Positions 34,921 through 47,170 of a stretch of 64,000 nt of DNA are shown here, piece by piece (position 1 is the stretch's first letter; the number at the start of each line of letters is the position of its first letter). This DNA is from Quercus robur (lineage: Eukaryota > Streptophyta > Magnoliopsida > Fagales > Fagaceae), in NCBI RefSeq assembly GCF_932294415.1, contig NC_065539.1:48503501-48567500 (forward strand). Reading direction: 5' to 3'. The translations under genes were made by a program, and so were the position numbers. A model generated the notes under the pieces. That model worked only from the letters and a program-made list of their open reading frames with translations, ran no database searches and was not told the DNA's origin.

Positions 34921-35436
34921 TGATGGGGAAGCAAAAAATGATTACCATCTCTGGCTCGTCCATAAGGGACATTTAGGAAATTCTCAATGATGGAATTTAC
35001 CCACATATGTTGAAGATCCAGACCACAGTGAGAACAAAACCCTTATTTATCGCTGTAACTTCCTCACAAATGCTTAACTTCCAGCAGCAGTTATAGCGGA
35101 TAAAATTGAAGGTTATAACTTCTGTAGCCGTTGTGGAGGTTATGTCTGAACTTACTAATTCCCACAAATCTTGGGGAAGTTATTAAGCAATAACCGTTCC
35201 GAGACCGTCTATATAAGGACTCGCCTACATCAAATCAGGGTAAGTTTTTTCTAAGAGAACTCTTCTAAAGTTGGAACTTTATTTTCTAGAGCAAAACTAA
35301 TTTAATCATCAGAGGGTACTTGACCAGTCCATCCCGGTCACCTTTTGATTGTTTGTTCTTCCTTTCAGGTCTTCCAAGCAAGTCATTGTTTTATTGAAGC
35401 CCGGAACATTCAGCCTACTGATTCTGTGTAGTATGA
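34921..35436 (+). repeat. 5' LTR of Tat2
   Basis: Starts tgatggggaagcaaaaaat and ends tgtagtatga (the 3' LTR ends tgcagtatca). A TATA-like ctatataaggac is at about 35210. It lacks a segment present in the 3' LTR at about 43165-43232. The primer binding site follows at 35439. Confidence 0.92.
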
Positions 35437-35493
35437 GTTGGCGCTGTCTGTGGGAAAGAATATTTGTGTTAGGCAAATTCACCTTTCGACTAT

Positions 35494-36983
35494 ATGGTTC
35501 GGACAAGATCGAGGGCCACAAGCCCAGGCCACCAAGAGAGTAGGGATACTTCTAGTAATCCCAACTGTGATCGATAGTCAGCACTAGTCACACAACCACC
35601 TTCCATCCAACACATACAATCCATGGCAGCCGCCATGGCGGAGTTAACCCGTCAGAACCAAGAGTTTACTAGGGAGATTGGTCCAAGAAGGCAACACCAT
35701 GAAAGATATGCGAAAGAGCAAGCCCAAGGTCAAGAAGACAGAGGGGAGAGTGCTGAGCCTGAGAACCAATCAAGAGGTACCGCTTCACAAAGGGTGCCAC
35801 ATTTGGAGAGAAAGATGGATCAGATGAGGAAGGCTATGGACGAAATGAGGGAGAACATGAGAAAGGCGAACCCTGTAGACGACTTAGTTCATCGAACAGA
35901 CTCCCCTTTCATGGCTTCCATCAATAGTCACCCCTTGCCCCCTAAGTTCAAAATGCCTTCCTTGGACTCGTATGACGGAACGCGTGACCCATGTAATCAT
36001 ATTGCAACTTTCAAGACTACAATGCATCTTCAGGGGGTTCCTAACGAAATAATGTGTAAGGCCTTCCCTACCCTACAACCCTTAAAGGACCAGCACGAGT
36101 GTGGTTTAGCAAAATACCTCCCAACACGATGAGTTCTTTTGAAGAATTGAGTAAGCTATTTGTCAACAATTTTATCAAAGGACAAAGGCATAAGCACTCC
36201 TCGTCCAACCTGTTAACTATAGAGCAAGGGGAAAATGAAAGCTTGCAGTCCTTTATTACTTGCTTCAACAAAGAAGCCCTCACAGTAGACGAGATGGACG
36301 ACAAGCTGTTATTGGCTGCCTTCCATAATGGAGTCAATTCAGATTTGTTCATCTAGAAGCTCTACAAGCAAGAGCCCTAAACCATGGCTGAACTCGTCCA
36401 TTCAACCCAGAATTTCATGAATGCGGAAGATGCAATCATAGCCAAGAAGAGGAAGAAGGCAAAACGTATGGAATCAGATCCCCCTTGTCATACTGAACAG
36501 GGTCCTCGTCCAAAGAAAGCTCGGACAGGAGAAAAGAAGGATCGAGATAATAGGAAGACGGGCTCGTCCTTAGGAAGAAGTCAGAACTACATGCCCTTAA
36601 ACGCTCCACTTGATCAAGTACTTATGAAAATCAAAGATGACCTTTCCTTGAAGTGACCAGAGAAAATGAAGGGAGACCCCAACAAGTACAATAAGAATAA
36701 ATATTGTCGCTTTCATAAAGATCATGGGCACGACACGAACGAGTGTTATGACTTGAAGCAGCAAATAGAGAATCTTATTAGACAAGGAAAATTGAGGCAT
36801 TTCCTAGGAAGGGTTCATAAAGATGAGAAGTTGAAGGGAAAGATGGAAGAATCATCACGGCTCCCACTTGGAGAAATAAGGGTTATCATGGGAGGGACTT
36901 CAACGGGCAGTCTTCCAAGTCAAAGAAGACGTATCTTAAAGTGGTACAGAACGTCCAACTCTCTGGACGGTTACCAAGGATGA
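35494..36983 (+). pseudogene. Tat2 gag
   Basis: Opens at ATG 35494 (MVRTRSRATS) like Tat1 gag, but meets TAG at 35575. Further downstream the same frame continues with the coiled-coil (MDQMRKAMDEMRENMRK) and gag core. A five-base insertion of a ccta-like duplication near 36067-36075 shifts frame; the next piece reads MWFSKIPPNTMSSFEEL. More stops occur at about 36355, 36378 and 36654. The zinc-finger-like motif CRFHKDHGHDTNEC at 36706 is intact. Confidence 0.85.
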
Positions 36984-39980
36984 GGGGGACAAACGAGCCA
37001 ACCATTTCATTCATGGACGAGGAAGCTGAAAGAATCCATCATCCACATGACGATACAATTGTCATTACCTTACTCATCGTGGATTACACAACTAGGAGAG
37101 TGTTGGTGAATAATGGAAGTTCAGCAGATATATTGTATTACCCTGCCTTCCAGCAGATGAGGCTGGGACGGGATCAACTTCGTCCAGTATTTTCACCATT
37201 GATAGGATTTGGAGGAATGAAAGTGCAGCCTATAGACACCATTACATTGCCTGTAGTGGTGGGATCATACCCACAACAGATAACCAAGGAAGTGAATTTC
37301 CTTGTGGTGGATTGTTCGTTCTCATACAATGCCATCATTGGAAGGTCAACCTTAAACAGTTAGAAGGTAGTAATATCTACCTACCATCTATCAGTCAAAC
37401 TCCCTACAAAGTACGGGATAGGACAAGCACAAGGAAATCAGTTGGCAACTAGAGAATGTTATTTAGCCATGTTGGCTTTGGACGAGCACATGCAGAAAAT
37501 GAGTATTAAGGAAAGAAGGGTTGTTGCAGAGCCCACTGAGTTACTGGAAGACGTTCTTTTGCAAGAAGATGATCCTGAAAAATTCACCAGAATTGGAATA
37601 GGCATGAAGGAAAAGATGAAGCAAGACCTCGTCTAGTTTTTTAGGAAGAGTACTAATATTTTTGCATGGAGTCATGAAGACATGCCAAGAATTGACCCAA
37701 GTGTAATTACTCATCGATTGAATGTATACCCTTCTTCCAAGCCTATTCGTCAAAAGAAGAGGGTGTTTACTCCTAAGCAAGACAACGCTATCAAGGAAGA
37801 GGTCCAGAAGTTGACCACAACGCAATTTATTCGAGAAGTCTATTACTCGGATTAGTTAGCCAATGTGGTGATGGTCAAGAAGGCGAATGGCAAGTGGAGG
37901 ATATGCGTGGATTTCACTGACTTGAACAAAGCTTGCCCTAAGGATAGTTATCCTTTGCCACGCATTGATCAGTTGGTGGATTCCAGAGCCGGTCATCAAT
38001 TGCTAAGTTTCATGAACGCTTTCTCGGGATATAATCAAATAAAGATGGATGAGGTAGACCAAGAAAAGATGTCCTTCATTACCAGTCAAGATTTATTTTG
38101 CTATAAGGTGATGCATTTTGGCCTGAAGAACGCGGAGGCAACTTATCAAAGGTTGGTAAATCACATGTTCTGTCCATAAATGGGACGGACTGTGGAGGTG
38201 TATGTGGACGACATGCTTGTAAAGAGCTTAAACAAAGAAAAACATCTGGAAGACCTCCGAGAGACCTTTGAGAAACTTAGACGATACAGAATAAAGCTAA
38301 ATCCAAGTAAATGTGTGTTCGGGGTGTCGTTAGGAAAGTTTCTAGGATTTATGGTTTTACAAAAGGGGATTGAAGCGAATCCAGATAAGATCTAAGCCAT
38401 ATTGAACATGGAACCACCAAAGAACATCAAGGAAGTCTAGTCCCTCACTAGAAGAGTTGCAGTTCTGAATAGGTTTATCTTAAAAGCCACTAATAAGTGT
38501 TTACCTTTCTTCAAAGTTCTCAGGAAGGCATTCAAATGGATGGACGAGTGTTAAAAGGCCTTCCAAGATCTTAAAAACTATCTCACCATAGCTCCATTAA
38601 GTTTTATGAAATTCAATATATGCCCAACATTGATCTCCCAAAGGTACTACAAGTAGGAAGTGAAGAAAATTGGATGACCCCAATAGTATCATACCTGAAG
38701 GACGGAAGGCTTCCAGAAGGGAAAGACAAGGCCAGAACGCTCAAGGTCAAATTAGCTAGGTACGTCCTCATGGACGAGGTGCTATACAAGAGAGGTTTTT
38801 CTTAGCCTTATCTAAGATATTTAGCTCCAAACGAGGCGAATTATGTATTGAGGGAAGTTCATGAAGGAGTATGTGGTAACCACTCAGGAGCCAGATCACT
38901 CGTCCACAAGGTCGTCCGTGGGGGATATTACTGGCCAACTATCCAAGCTGATGCTAAAGCGTATGTAAAGGTCTGCAGTCAATGTCAATGATTCAGCAAT
39001 TTCCCTAGACAACTTTTAGAATACCTTACCCCAATGATGGCCCCATGGCCTTTTGCACAGTGGGAATTGGATATTTTAGGCCCATTTTCAACTGGAACTA
39101 GACAGATGAAATTTTTGGTGGTAGGAATAGATTATTTCACTAAGTGGGTGGAAGCTGAACCCTTAGCGAAAATTACACAACAAAATGTCAAAAATTTCGT
39201 CTGGAAGAGTATTGTATGCAGATTTGGGGTACCTAGGGTACTAGTGTCTAACAATGGACGACAATTTGACAACACACCTTTCAAGGACTTTTGTGAGCAA
39301 TTGGGAATCAAGAATCATTACTCCTCACCCTCCCACCCACAGGCCAATAGACAGGCAGAAATAGCAAACCGATCCTTGTTGAAGATCATCAAGACTCAGC
39401 TTGAAGGGGCAAAAAGAGTATGACCAAATGAATTACCGGGTGTTTTGTGGGCTTACAGAACAACAATGAGAACCCCCACGGGAGAAACTCCTTTTAAACT
39501 AGCCTATGGAAGTGAGGCAGTCATACCTGCAAAAGTGCACATGGCCAGCCACAGGGTGATGAAGTATCAAGATGAAGAAAACAAAGAACAGCTTTGTCTT
39601 AACCTCTATCTTATAGACAATGTGAAAATGGATGCGGAGTAGAGAACAGCAAGGTACAAAAATCTTATGGCAAAGCATTATGATGCCATGGTGAAACCCA
39701 GGTGCTTCAACATTGGCGATCTTGTCCTAAAAAGGGTTTCCTTAGCAACAAGAAACTCGACCCATGGGAAGCTGGGGCCAAATTGGGAAGGATCTTATAG
39801 GGTTATCAACTACAAGAGGCAAGGATCCTACTACTTGAAAGCCCTGGATGGACAGAGGCTAGAACATCCTTGGAATGTTGAACACAAGGAAATACTATCA
39901 ATAAAAGGTGACCACGGACGAGTGCTACATACGGGTGAAGTAATGTGTTGTTTTCTCTTGTTTGTTAAGGATGAATAAAT
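36941..39980 (+). pseudogene. Tat2 pol, lacking both RNase H domains
   Basis: Protease remnant with the active-site Asp changed (VNNGSSADILYY). Reverse transcriptase in pieces (37640-38600; YVDDM at 38202). At about 38590-38620 the sequence jumps from the end of reverse transcriptase to the linker before integrase, so close to 900 bp present in Tat1 (about 22290-23170) is missing, including both RNase H domains. Integrase (38800-39900) has lost its second catalytic Asp (VSNNGRQF) and carries several stops, among them 38394, 38804, 38990 and 39421. This copy is dead. Confidence 0.87.
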
Positions 39981-40522
39981 GATCGTCCTAAGTTTTAACG
40001 AAGAATAATGTTGGCTATCAAACGTATAAACGATTGAAGCTGGAAAAAAAAGAAGCGCCATTCATAGACGAGCCGTACTTGTAAATGGCAAAGGTTAAAT
40101 ATGAAGGGCTTATTTTATTTTAGACGATGTAAGTAAAGAATTGTCCACATGCTCAAGACAAGGTAAAATATCTTCATAAGTGGAAGAACCCCATAACCAC
40201 GGAAATAGCATGGATGACATAAATAAAATTCATTTAAAAAGCTTATAGCATATTCAAACACAATGAAAGATGAAAATGAAAAACATTCATTCATTCATCC
40301 ATAAAATTCAAAGAAGGGTAGACGACCACCATCCAAAAACCTTTAGAAGTAAAGTCTAATTGTGCATAAAGCTCATCCATAAACTTGGACGAGAGAATTG
40401 TACTTAGATAAATTCAGAAAGAAAAAAGCAAAGCCCAAACAATGAGCATTTCCAACAAGATTAAATAATAAATTTTCAAAGGAAAAAGTAAATTCACTTG
40501 GATAAACCACTGGGGGCATTAC

Positions 40523-42758
40523 CTAAAGACTTCGGATCGTCCTGGGTTCGTTATTGGCATCATCCACCACATTGATGTCCTCAGAACTCATCGCAAGCAA
40601 GGAACTCTTTGTGGCGAGGGGAATCTTAAAGGTATCAAAGTTCAGGTCAAGAAAAGCCTCATTGGCATCATCACGAAAGTCCTCGTAGCCAGCCGTGTAA
40701 TGGCTGTCTAGACAATTCTTGTACTCGTCAGACTTCTTAAAAGCTGCAACGGCTTCTCCACAAGCCTTCTCCAAGGACGAAGTGAACTTTGAGACTTGTC
40801 CCTCCAGATGGGTAATGCGAGTTTCTTTCTCAATAGCATCTGCTTTAAGTTCCTCAACCTTGTTTTTCAACTTCGCCTCTATTCCTTGCAAACGATTGAG
40901 ATCTTCAGTCAATCTGATCACCTTCCCCTTTTTCAATAAAACTTCATTGTTCAGCTCTTTGGCCTTCTCCTTAGCCGTCTTGGCTTCCTCACAAAGCTCC
41001 TTGGCCTAACAGGATGTTGTGTAAAACTTTGACATGGCCTATGAATGGATGAAGGGAAGTTAGAAATTTTATTTAAAACTTGAAGAAAACAAAAACAAAG
41101 ACGAATGAAATCTGTATACCTTAAAGAGGTCATGGATGGCAAAACGTTCAAAGTCTTTCACTGACATATTATAACATGAATTTACTTCATTGTCAATAAT
41201 TATCCCCTTGAACGTCCTCCATGCATAACTCTCGTCCAGCACCAGGTTAGGAGGACGATCAGACAACTCTAAAGGATGAGGCTTGCAAGGAGCTTTGATT
41301 GAAGGGGGAGGAGGATCAGTCTGGACGGGTAGAATTGTCTGGACGGGCACCACATTAACCACAGGGTCATCCAAGTCTATCATTAGAGTAAATTTTGGAA
41401 CCTTGGGGAGAGAGGCCTTGCTAGATTTTTGCTTCTTAGGACCTTGACGACTTGGAAGGTCATCAAGGTCCACTGAACTAGATATGGACTTGGGCTTTCT
41501 CTTCCCTGTTTGGGCGGCAGGTTTCTGGACAACTGAGGGCGCAGTAGTGTCTTCATCACCACTTGTAATGGTCTTTTCCCTATTCTCTTTCATGATAGCT
41601 ATTCCTGCGATAAGGAAAATAAAGTTAAAGAAAAGGGTAAGAAAGAAAAGAATAGACGATATTTACTTCGACGAGTAGTTTCTTCATAACCAAGGTTTTC
41701 AGCAGTGGGTATTGGGCCAAGTCCCCAATCAACTAGATGACCAAGGGTCACTAGACTATGGAAGGATCTCCCAGGGAAGGTGCGAACCTGGTCAATGCGA
41801 TTTAAGTAAAACTTATCCAAATGTGGACGAGCAACAACTGCATCAATAAAGAAAAAATGTTAGACGACTGAAAGTTAGAAAATAAAATTATAATAAAAAA
41901 GAGAAAAGAAATGGAATGGAAAGAAGACATACCCTTAGGATGAAGGCGACCTAGAGGGTTGGTAAAAAGAGAGAAGGGGGCATTACTCACATCAACTGGG
42001 TCCCCAGCCCAATTTCTACAAATAATAAAAAATTTGGTTTTCCAAAGCCTATCAGACAAGCTACGACCCTTTATCAAACTAAAGTGAGGGCCCCTAGATG
42101 AGAACTGGTAAAAACCAACAAATTTTTTTATCTCTGAGGGCTTATAACAGTAGAGGAACTCATCCACTATGATTGGATGGTCCCCTTCCAATGCCTCACG
42201 CCATAGCACTTTCATAGCAACTATCGTCCTCCAACCATTAGGGTTGAGCTGGTTAGGTCCAATACCCAACCTGTGGAGAAAACCTCTACGGAAAGAAGTT
42301 AAGGGAAACCTAAGACCAACTAAAAGGTAAGAAGTATATACTCCTAAACCAGAAGAAGGAGAACAACACCATTATCCTTCCCTGGGTAGACGAGGCTTAA
42401 ATTCCTTAGGGATCTGGTATCTATCTACAAGGGTTTTTAACTTAAGCGCGCCTAAAGCGGACGCTACTTCAGGGGCACAAATATAAATCACATTCTCCTC
42501 CTCCTCTTTGTCGTCTTGGGAGGAGCTAGGTGGCTCTCTGGACAAGCTAGTCCCAGCTCCAGAAGCCATCCTACGCTACATTTCTTGGAATTCCTCTAAG
42601 GGAATACCAAGAACCCCAGACAAATAATGCTCATCTGAGGAGCTATTATCACTACTACTTATGCTACCCTCACCACTCTCATAACTACTTCCATTCCCAG
42701 AAGAGACATATTGGTACTCATCTATTGCTCTCTCTAGGCTACTACTAGATGAAGACAC
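40523..42758 (-). pseudogene. Tat2 antisense gene, same family as in Tat1
   Basis: On the minus strand the order matches Tat1: a Ser/Glu-rich acidic start (from 42758), the core region (LVDRYQIPKEFKPRLP; GIGPNQLNPNGWRTIV; DEFLYCYKPSEI), then an exon from about 41840 after an acceptor ending tgcag (VARPHLDKFYLN), then a basic exon from about 41605 (RKPKSISSS, GPKKQKSS), and a C-terminal coiled coil ending in an acidic tail (MSSEDINVVDDA). Stops at about 42578, 42371 and 41007 and shifts between blocks break it. The protein is well diverged from Tat1's, yet the exon plan is kept. Confidence 0.7.
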
Positions 42759-43109
42759 AACTGATTGGAAGAAAGATTAAGACGAAAGCCTAAGGATGAG
42801 AAGAAATACTTGACGAAACTAGGACGAAGACTAGACGAGGCTCTTGGACGAGATGGCAGAAGAGAAATTATGAGAAAGGTGAAGGAAAAGAGAGAATGTA
42901 CCTATTTATAGGGCCCAGAGATAGGGTTAGCGAAGCGACGTGAACCATTTAGGAAGTGACATGTGGCAGTTTCTTCGAAAAATGGAATCGACGCAGCGGG
43001 CCAACCAACAAAATCAGGACATGTGGCACAATTTAAGCTCGATCAAAATCATAAAGGCACGCATTAAATTCCCACAACATTCTGGGCGACCCTTGGATGA
43101 GGGGGCAAC

Positions 43110-43693
43110 TGATGGGGAAGCAAAAAATGATTACTATCTCTGGCTCGTCCATAAGGGTCATCTAGGAGCCAAAGGCTAGGTGTTTAAAGAGGCCGTCCAT
43201 GAGAAAAGTTCTTGGACGATCATGTGACACTTAGGAAATTCTCAATGATGGAATTTACCCACATATGTTGAAGATCCAGACCACAATGAGAACAAAACCC
43301 TTATTTATCGCCATAACTTCCTCACAAATGCTTAACTTCCAGCAGCAGTTGTAGCAGATAAAATTGAAGGTTATAACTTCCACAACCATTTGGAGGTTAT
43401 GTCTGAACTTACTAATTCCCACAAATCTTGGAGAAGTTATTAAGCAAATAACCATTCCGAGACCCTGTATATAAGGACTCGCCTACATCAAATCGAGGAA
43501 GTTTTTTCTAAGAGAACTCCTCTCAAGTTGGAACTTTATTTTCCAAAGCAAAACTAATTTAATCATCGAAGGGTACTTGGCCGGTCCATCCCGGTCGCCT
43601 TTTGATTGTTTATTCTTCCTTTCAGGTCTTCCAAGCGAGTCATTGTTTTATTGAAGCCCGAAACATTCAGCCTACTGATTTTGTGCAGTATCA
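43110..43693 (+). repeat. 3' LTR of Tat2
   Basis: 584 bp, preceded by the polypurine tract gatgagggggcaac, and followed by the duplicated target ttagg. Confidence 0.93.
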
Positions 43694-44473
43694 TTAGGGT
43701 TTTGATGCCTCAGTATTGCTTGACTCTACAACACAAAATACAGCTTTCAAAATCAAACCCTGTAAAAAAAAATTATTCAACATGGTAGACAATATCAAAG
43801 CTGAAGTAGAGAAGAAATGCCTTGAAATTGTCTCGTGCTGATATCGTGGCCTTAGCTGCTAGAGACTCAGTTTCATTCCAAGTAAGCTTTGGAAAATTAT
43901 TTAGTAATCTGGATCAATATTTGGACGCAGTTCCATTTTTATTTATGTACAGCGAAATTATTAAGCTTAATAATAATGTTCTATGGATATGATCACTGCA
44001 ATATAAGAGATCATTGTGGGAAGTGCCACTGGGAAGAAGAGATGGAACAATATCACATGCTTCGGAAGCCATTGCCAACATCCCTCCACCAACTTCCAAT
44101 TTTGATCAACTCAAACAAAATTTTGCTAGCAAAGGCCTCAACGTTCCCGATCTTGTAGTTTTATCAAGTAGAACATAGAAAGAAAGAAAAGTTTAAATTA
44201 AATATTTGATTATCAAACCTTTGCTTCAAATTGTCTTTATACTTTAAAATATTTTATTTTAATCCAAGGATAAACCCAAGATTTCAAGCTAGGGGAGCTA
44301 GAGTACAGTAAAAATAAAAAATAAACAAAAAACTTCAAATAAGCATCTATATAGTATTAACAAACTATCAATCAAGATAAATACACAGAATTATTGTTTC
44401 TTAATACATTTAGATGCAATCATTTATCAACAAATGCAAAAAACACAAAACACCATCATTTTTTAATACATTA

Positions 44474-45677
44474 GAGCATCAGCAGTGGGGCTTGTATATG
44501 CCAAATGTTAGGAACATTTGGCATTTAAGCCCCAAAACTGCTCAACAATGGGAAGGCCATATGCAATATGCCAAAAAAATTTTGAGATTTAGCTACAGTA
44601 CCATCTCAAATGTAAGATGGTACTGTAGCTGAATGGTATAAAAAAATAATTTTTTAATACTCTCATTTCTCTCTCCTCTCTCATTGTAACCTGGTAAATT
44701 TCCCTCTCCTCTCTCATTTTTTTCTCTTTCTTTTCTCTCTCTTCCTTCTCTCTCTTTCTTTCTGCTTTCTCTTCTTCTTGCTCTCTCTTCTTCAACAGAA
44801 TGGAGGCAACGGCGTGGAGGCTCGATCAGAAAAGCTGTGGTGGAGGCATGGAGGTTGTGAGTTTCCGGCGTTTGGGTTGGCGTTTGGCGTTTGGGTCAAA
44901 GATGATGATGATGATGACGGGTTTGGGATGAATCCAGATGGCGACGAGCGACCCTCTCTCTCTCGCCATTGCTGCTAGTGAGAACAGATGGGTTTGGGTT
45001 TGGTGAGAACAGATGGGTTTGGGTTTGGTGAGAACAGATGGGTTTGATTTTGGATTTTGGATTTTGGGTTTTGATTTTGATTTAGGATTTTGATTTTGAT
45101 TTTGGATTTTGATTTTGATTTTGGATTTTGATTTTGATTTGGCTGGATTTGGCTGTGTTGTGTTGCCGTTGGATTGTGTGTTTTTTTTTTTTTTTTGGTT
45201 CAACTACTGGGGTTTGTGGTTGTGGCCAGTGGGCCGACAGTGAAGGTGGTGGAAGTAGTTGTGGCTGGTGGGCTGACGGTGGGGTGGGTGTCTATGGCTC
45301 CGTCGGAGTGGGTTTTGGGTCAGTGGGTTTGCTGCCTGGGTGTTTTTTTTTTTTTTTTTTTTGGGTGTTGACGGTAGATTATGAGTTGCTGGTGCTGGTG
45401 GCAGTGGCAATGTCAAGTGTGTAGTGCGGTGATGGTGGTGATTGTGGTTGTTGAACAAAAATAAAGAGAGAGAAAGAATAAATAATGTGTTTTATTGTAA
45501 ATGATGGTAATTGTGGGATATATTATTTTATTGTGTAGAAATATTATTTTAATGAGTAGAATAGGAAAATAAAAGTTGGGATGTTGGGTATATTGTAAAA
45601 TGGTATGGTATAATTGATAAAATAGTTTTTTGAGATGGTAAAATAAGATAAGATATGAGATCCAGATGTGGATGCTC
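44474..45677. mobile_element. Harbinger-like non-autonomous element, 1.2 kb, in peroxidase intron 3
   Basis: Begins gagcatcagcagtgggg and ends ccagatgtggatgctc, imperfect inverses, flanked by TTA at 44471-44473 and 45678-45680. End motifs are shared with the 410-bp MITE at 17172. The interior has CT-rich tracts (44665-44790), three copies of gagaacagatgggtttgggt (about 44980-45053) and gattttgattttg repeats (45050-45140). Reading frames inside are products of these repeats. Confidence 0.7.
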
Positions 45678-45860
45678 TTATAGTGCAATTATATATGCAA
45701 TCTCAATTTATAGATTTTACTAGTTTTCAATTTATAAATTTATCTAATTTAAAAATATTAGTTATAGCAACATAAGTTAACAATATGGGCTAATGGGCTG
45801 ATAATCTTCAAGGGGAGAGGTCCGACTATAAAAATGAAAAGATTATACCTAAAAAACACA

Positions 45861-45864
<4 letters not shown>

Positions 45865-45906
<42 letters not shown>
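45865..45906. repeat. AT microsatellite
   Basis: (AT)n of about 42 bp just beyond the Harbinger-like element. Confidence 0.9.
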
Positions 45907-45910
<4 letters not shown>

Positions 45911-47170
45911 GTCAAGGGGGGCCCGGACCCTATGCCCACCCCACCCCCCCTATGTCCATCCCTGCTTCAGTCCATAATTACTTTCAAAATAGTTTTTTTT
46001 TTTTAATTTTTTTATATATAAACTATTTTCAAAATAGTTTCAAAACTGGCTCTGTTGTCATTTTATATGGAAAAAACTAATCAATCACAAGCAAAATTTA
46101 TACTGCATCATCAAAGAGACTTCGATTTTATAAATTCTATGTAAGTATTTTTTATCCATCAAATGATAATAATAACTTATAAGGCCTCAAGTTAATGTTG
46201 AAGATCAAATATGTTATAATTTAGCCACGCCCAAAAAAAAAAAAAAAAGTAATAGAAAACTAGAACATCTATTTTTGAATAACTTTTATGAGATTCATAT
46301 AGGTTTGATTTTTTAACATAGATAGCCTAATTAAGTGCCATGTCTTTGAAAGAAATTTATGAAAATTTCAATCGACCTAGGCTCTAACAGAAAAATGATC
46401 ATCTTCATTTAAAATGAATTCATTTATAATTTGGATTAAAAAAAATTAAATATAAGTGTATAACATTATTTAAAATTTTGAATGACATGACAATCTATAA
46501 ATTTTTAGGTTTAAGACATAAATTCTAACTATAAAATGGACTCTCTCATTTTCAAATGAAATACCATGTTCTAACGTTAACTTATTAAAGCCGAAATATT
46601 AAATAGAGTTACCGAGTTTCACAGTTCACTTAGCCCAGCTACTCGGCTATCGACTATACCATTATTACTATAATCTTTTCTATTCTTCTTTTTTGTGCTT
46701 TTTTTTTTTTTCCCCCTCTCATCTTAATTTAGCCCAAAACTAAAAATTTATCTATTGTTAGCTGGTGCACACACCATTGGAGTTTCTCGTTGCCCTTCTT
46801 TCGGCGATAGACTATATAATTTTACGGGAAATGGCTATGGACAGGACCCTTCTCTAAATTCATCGTATGCCGATTACTTGAAAACCAAAAGCAAGAATCT
46901 CTCAGACAGCACAACTACAGTACCAATGGACCCTACAAGCTCTGAATTTTTTGATACCCGTTACTACAAAAATTTGCTAGAAAATGAAGGTCTTTTTCAA
47001 TCAGATGCTGCACTTCTAACTGACGATGGATCTTTAGAAGAAGTCAAAAAATTGCTTTCCTTCGAGTATTTCTTAGAGAAGTTTGCTCACTCTGTGAAGA
47101 AGATGGGAGAAATCCAAGTGCTTACAGGAACTGAGGGACAGATAAAAAAAATTGTAGGGTGGTGAACTGA

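Larger units (their letters stand above)
34921..43693 (+). mobile_element. Tat2: second Ty3/gypsy Tat-lineage element, 8.8 kb, internally deleted
   Basis: Flanked by a perfect 5-bp duplication, ttagg (34916-34920 and 43694-43698). 5' LTR 34921-35436 (516 bp); 3' LTR 43110-43693 (584 bp). The difference is essentially a roughly 68-bp deletion in the 5' LTR near 34975. gag, protease, reverse transcriptase and integrase remnants and an antisense gene are in the same order as Tat1, but both RNase H domains are gone. The insertion point is the acceptor of peroxidase intron 1, and the duplication includes its AG. Confidence 0.93.
32988..47165 (+). pseudogene. Class III peroxidase, exons spread over 14 kb by insertions
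   Basis: Four exons in order: about 32988-33198 (signal-peptide remnant; GEPLRQDYY; distal His in LRLHFHD), 43698-43881 (ASVLLDSTTQNTA; ARDSVSFQ), 44008-44167 (GRRDGTIS; GLNVPDLVVLS) and 46762-47165 (proximal heme His in AHTIGVSRC; LFQSDAALLTD). Class III peroxidases are secreted heme enzymes acting in the cell wall. Faults: a TAA in the signal region, TGA in place of the Cys after LHFHD, an extra T before the exon 1 donor, loss of the Cys in the RGCDAS motif (GFDAS), frameshifts in exon 2 (near 43760 and 43844), and a one-base loss in an A-run that changes the C-terminus. Intron 1 holds an inverted-repeat element and Tat2; intron 3 holds a Harbinger-like element. Confidence 0.9.

Noticed and set aside
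44826-45203. Lys/Ser-rich 125-aa minus-strand frame
   Set aside because: A product of gattttgattttg tandem repeats in the Harbinger-like element.
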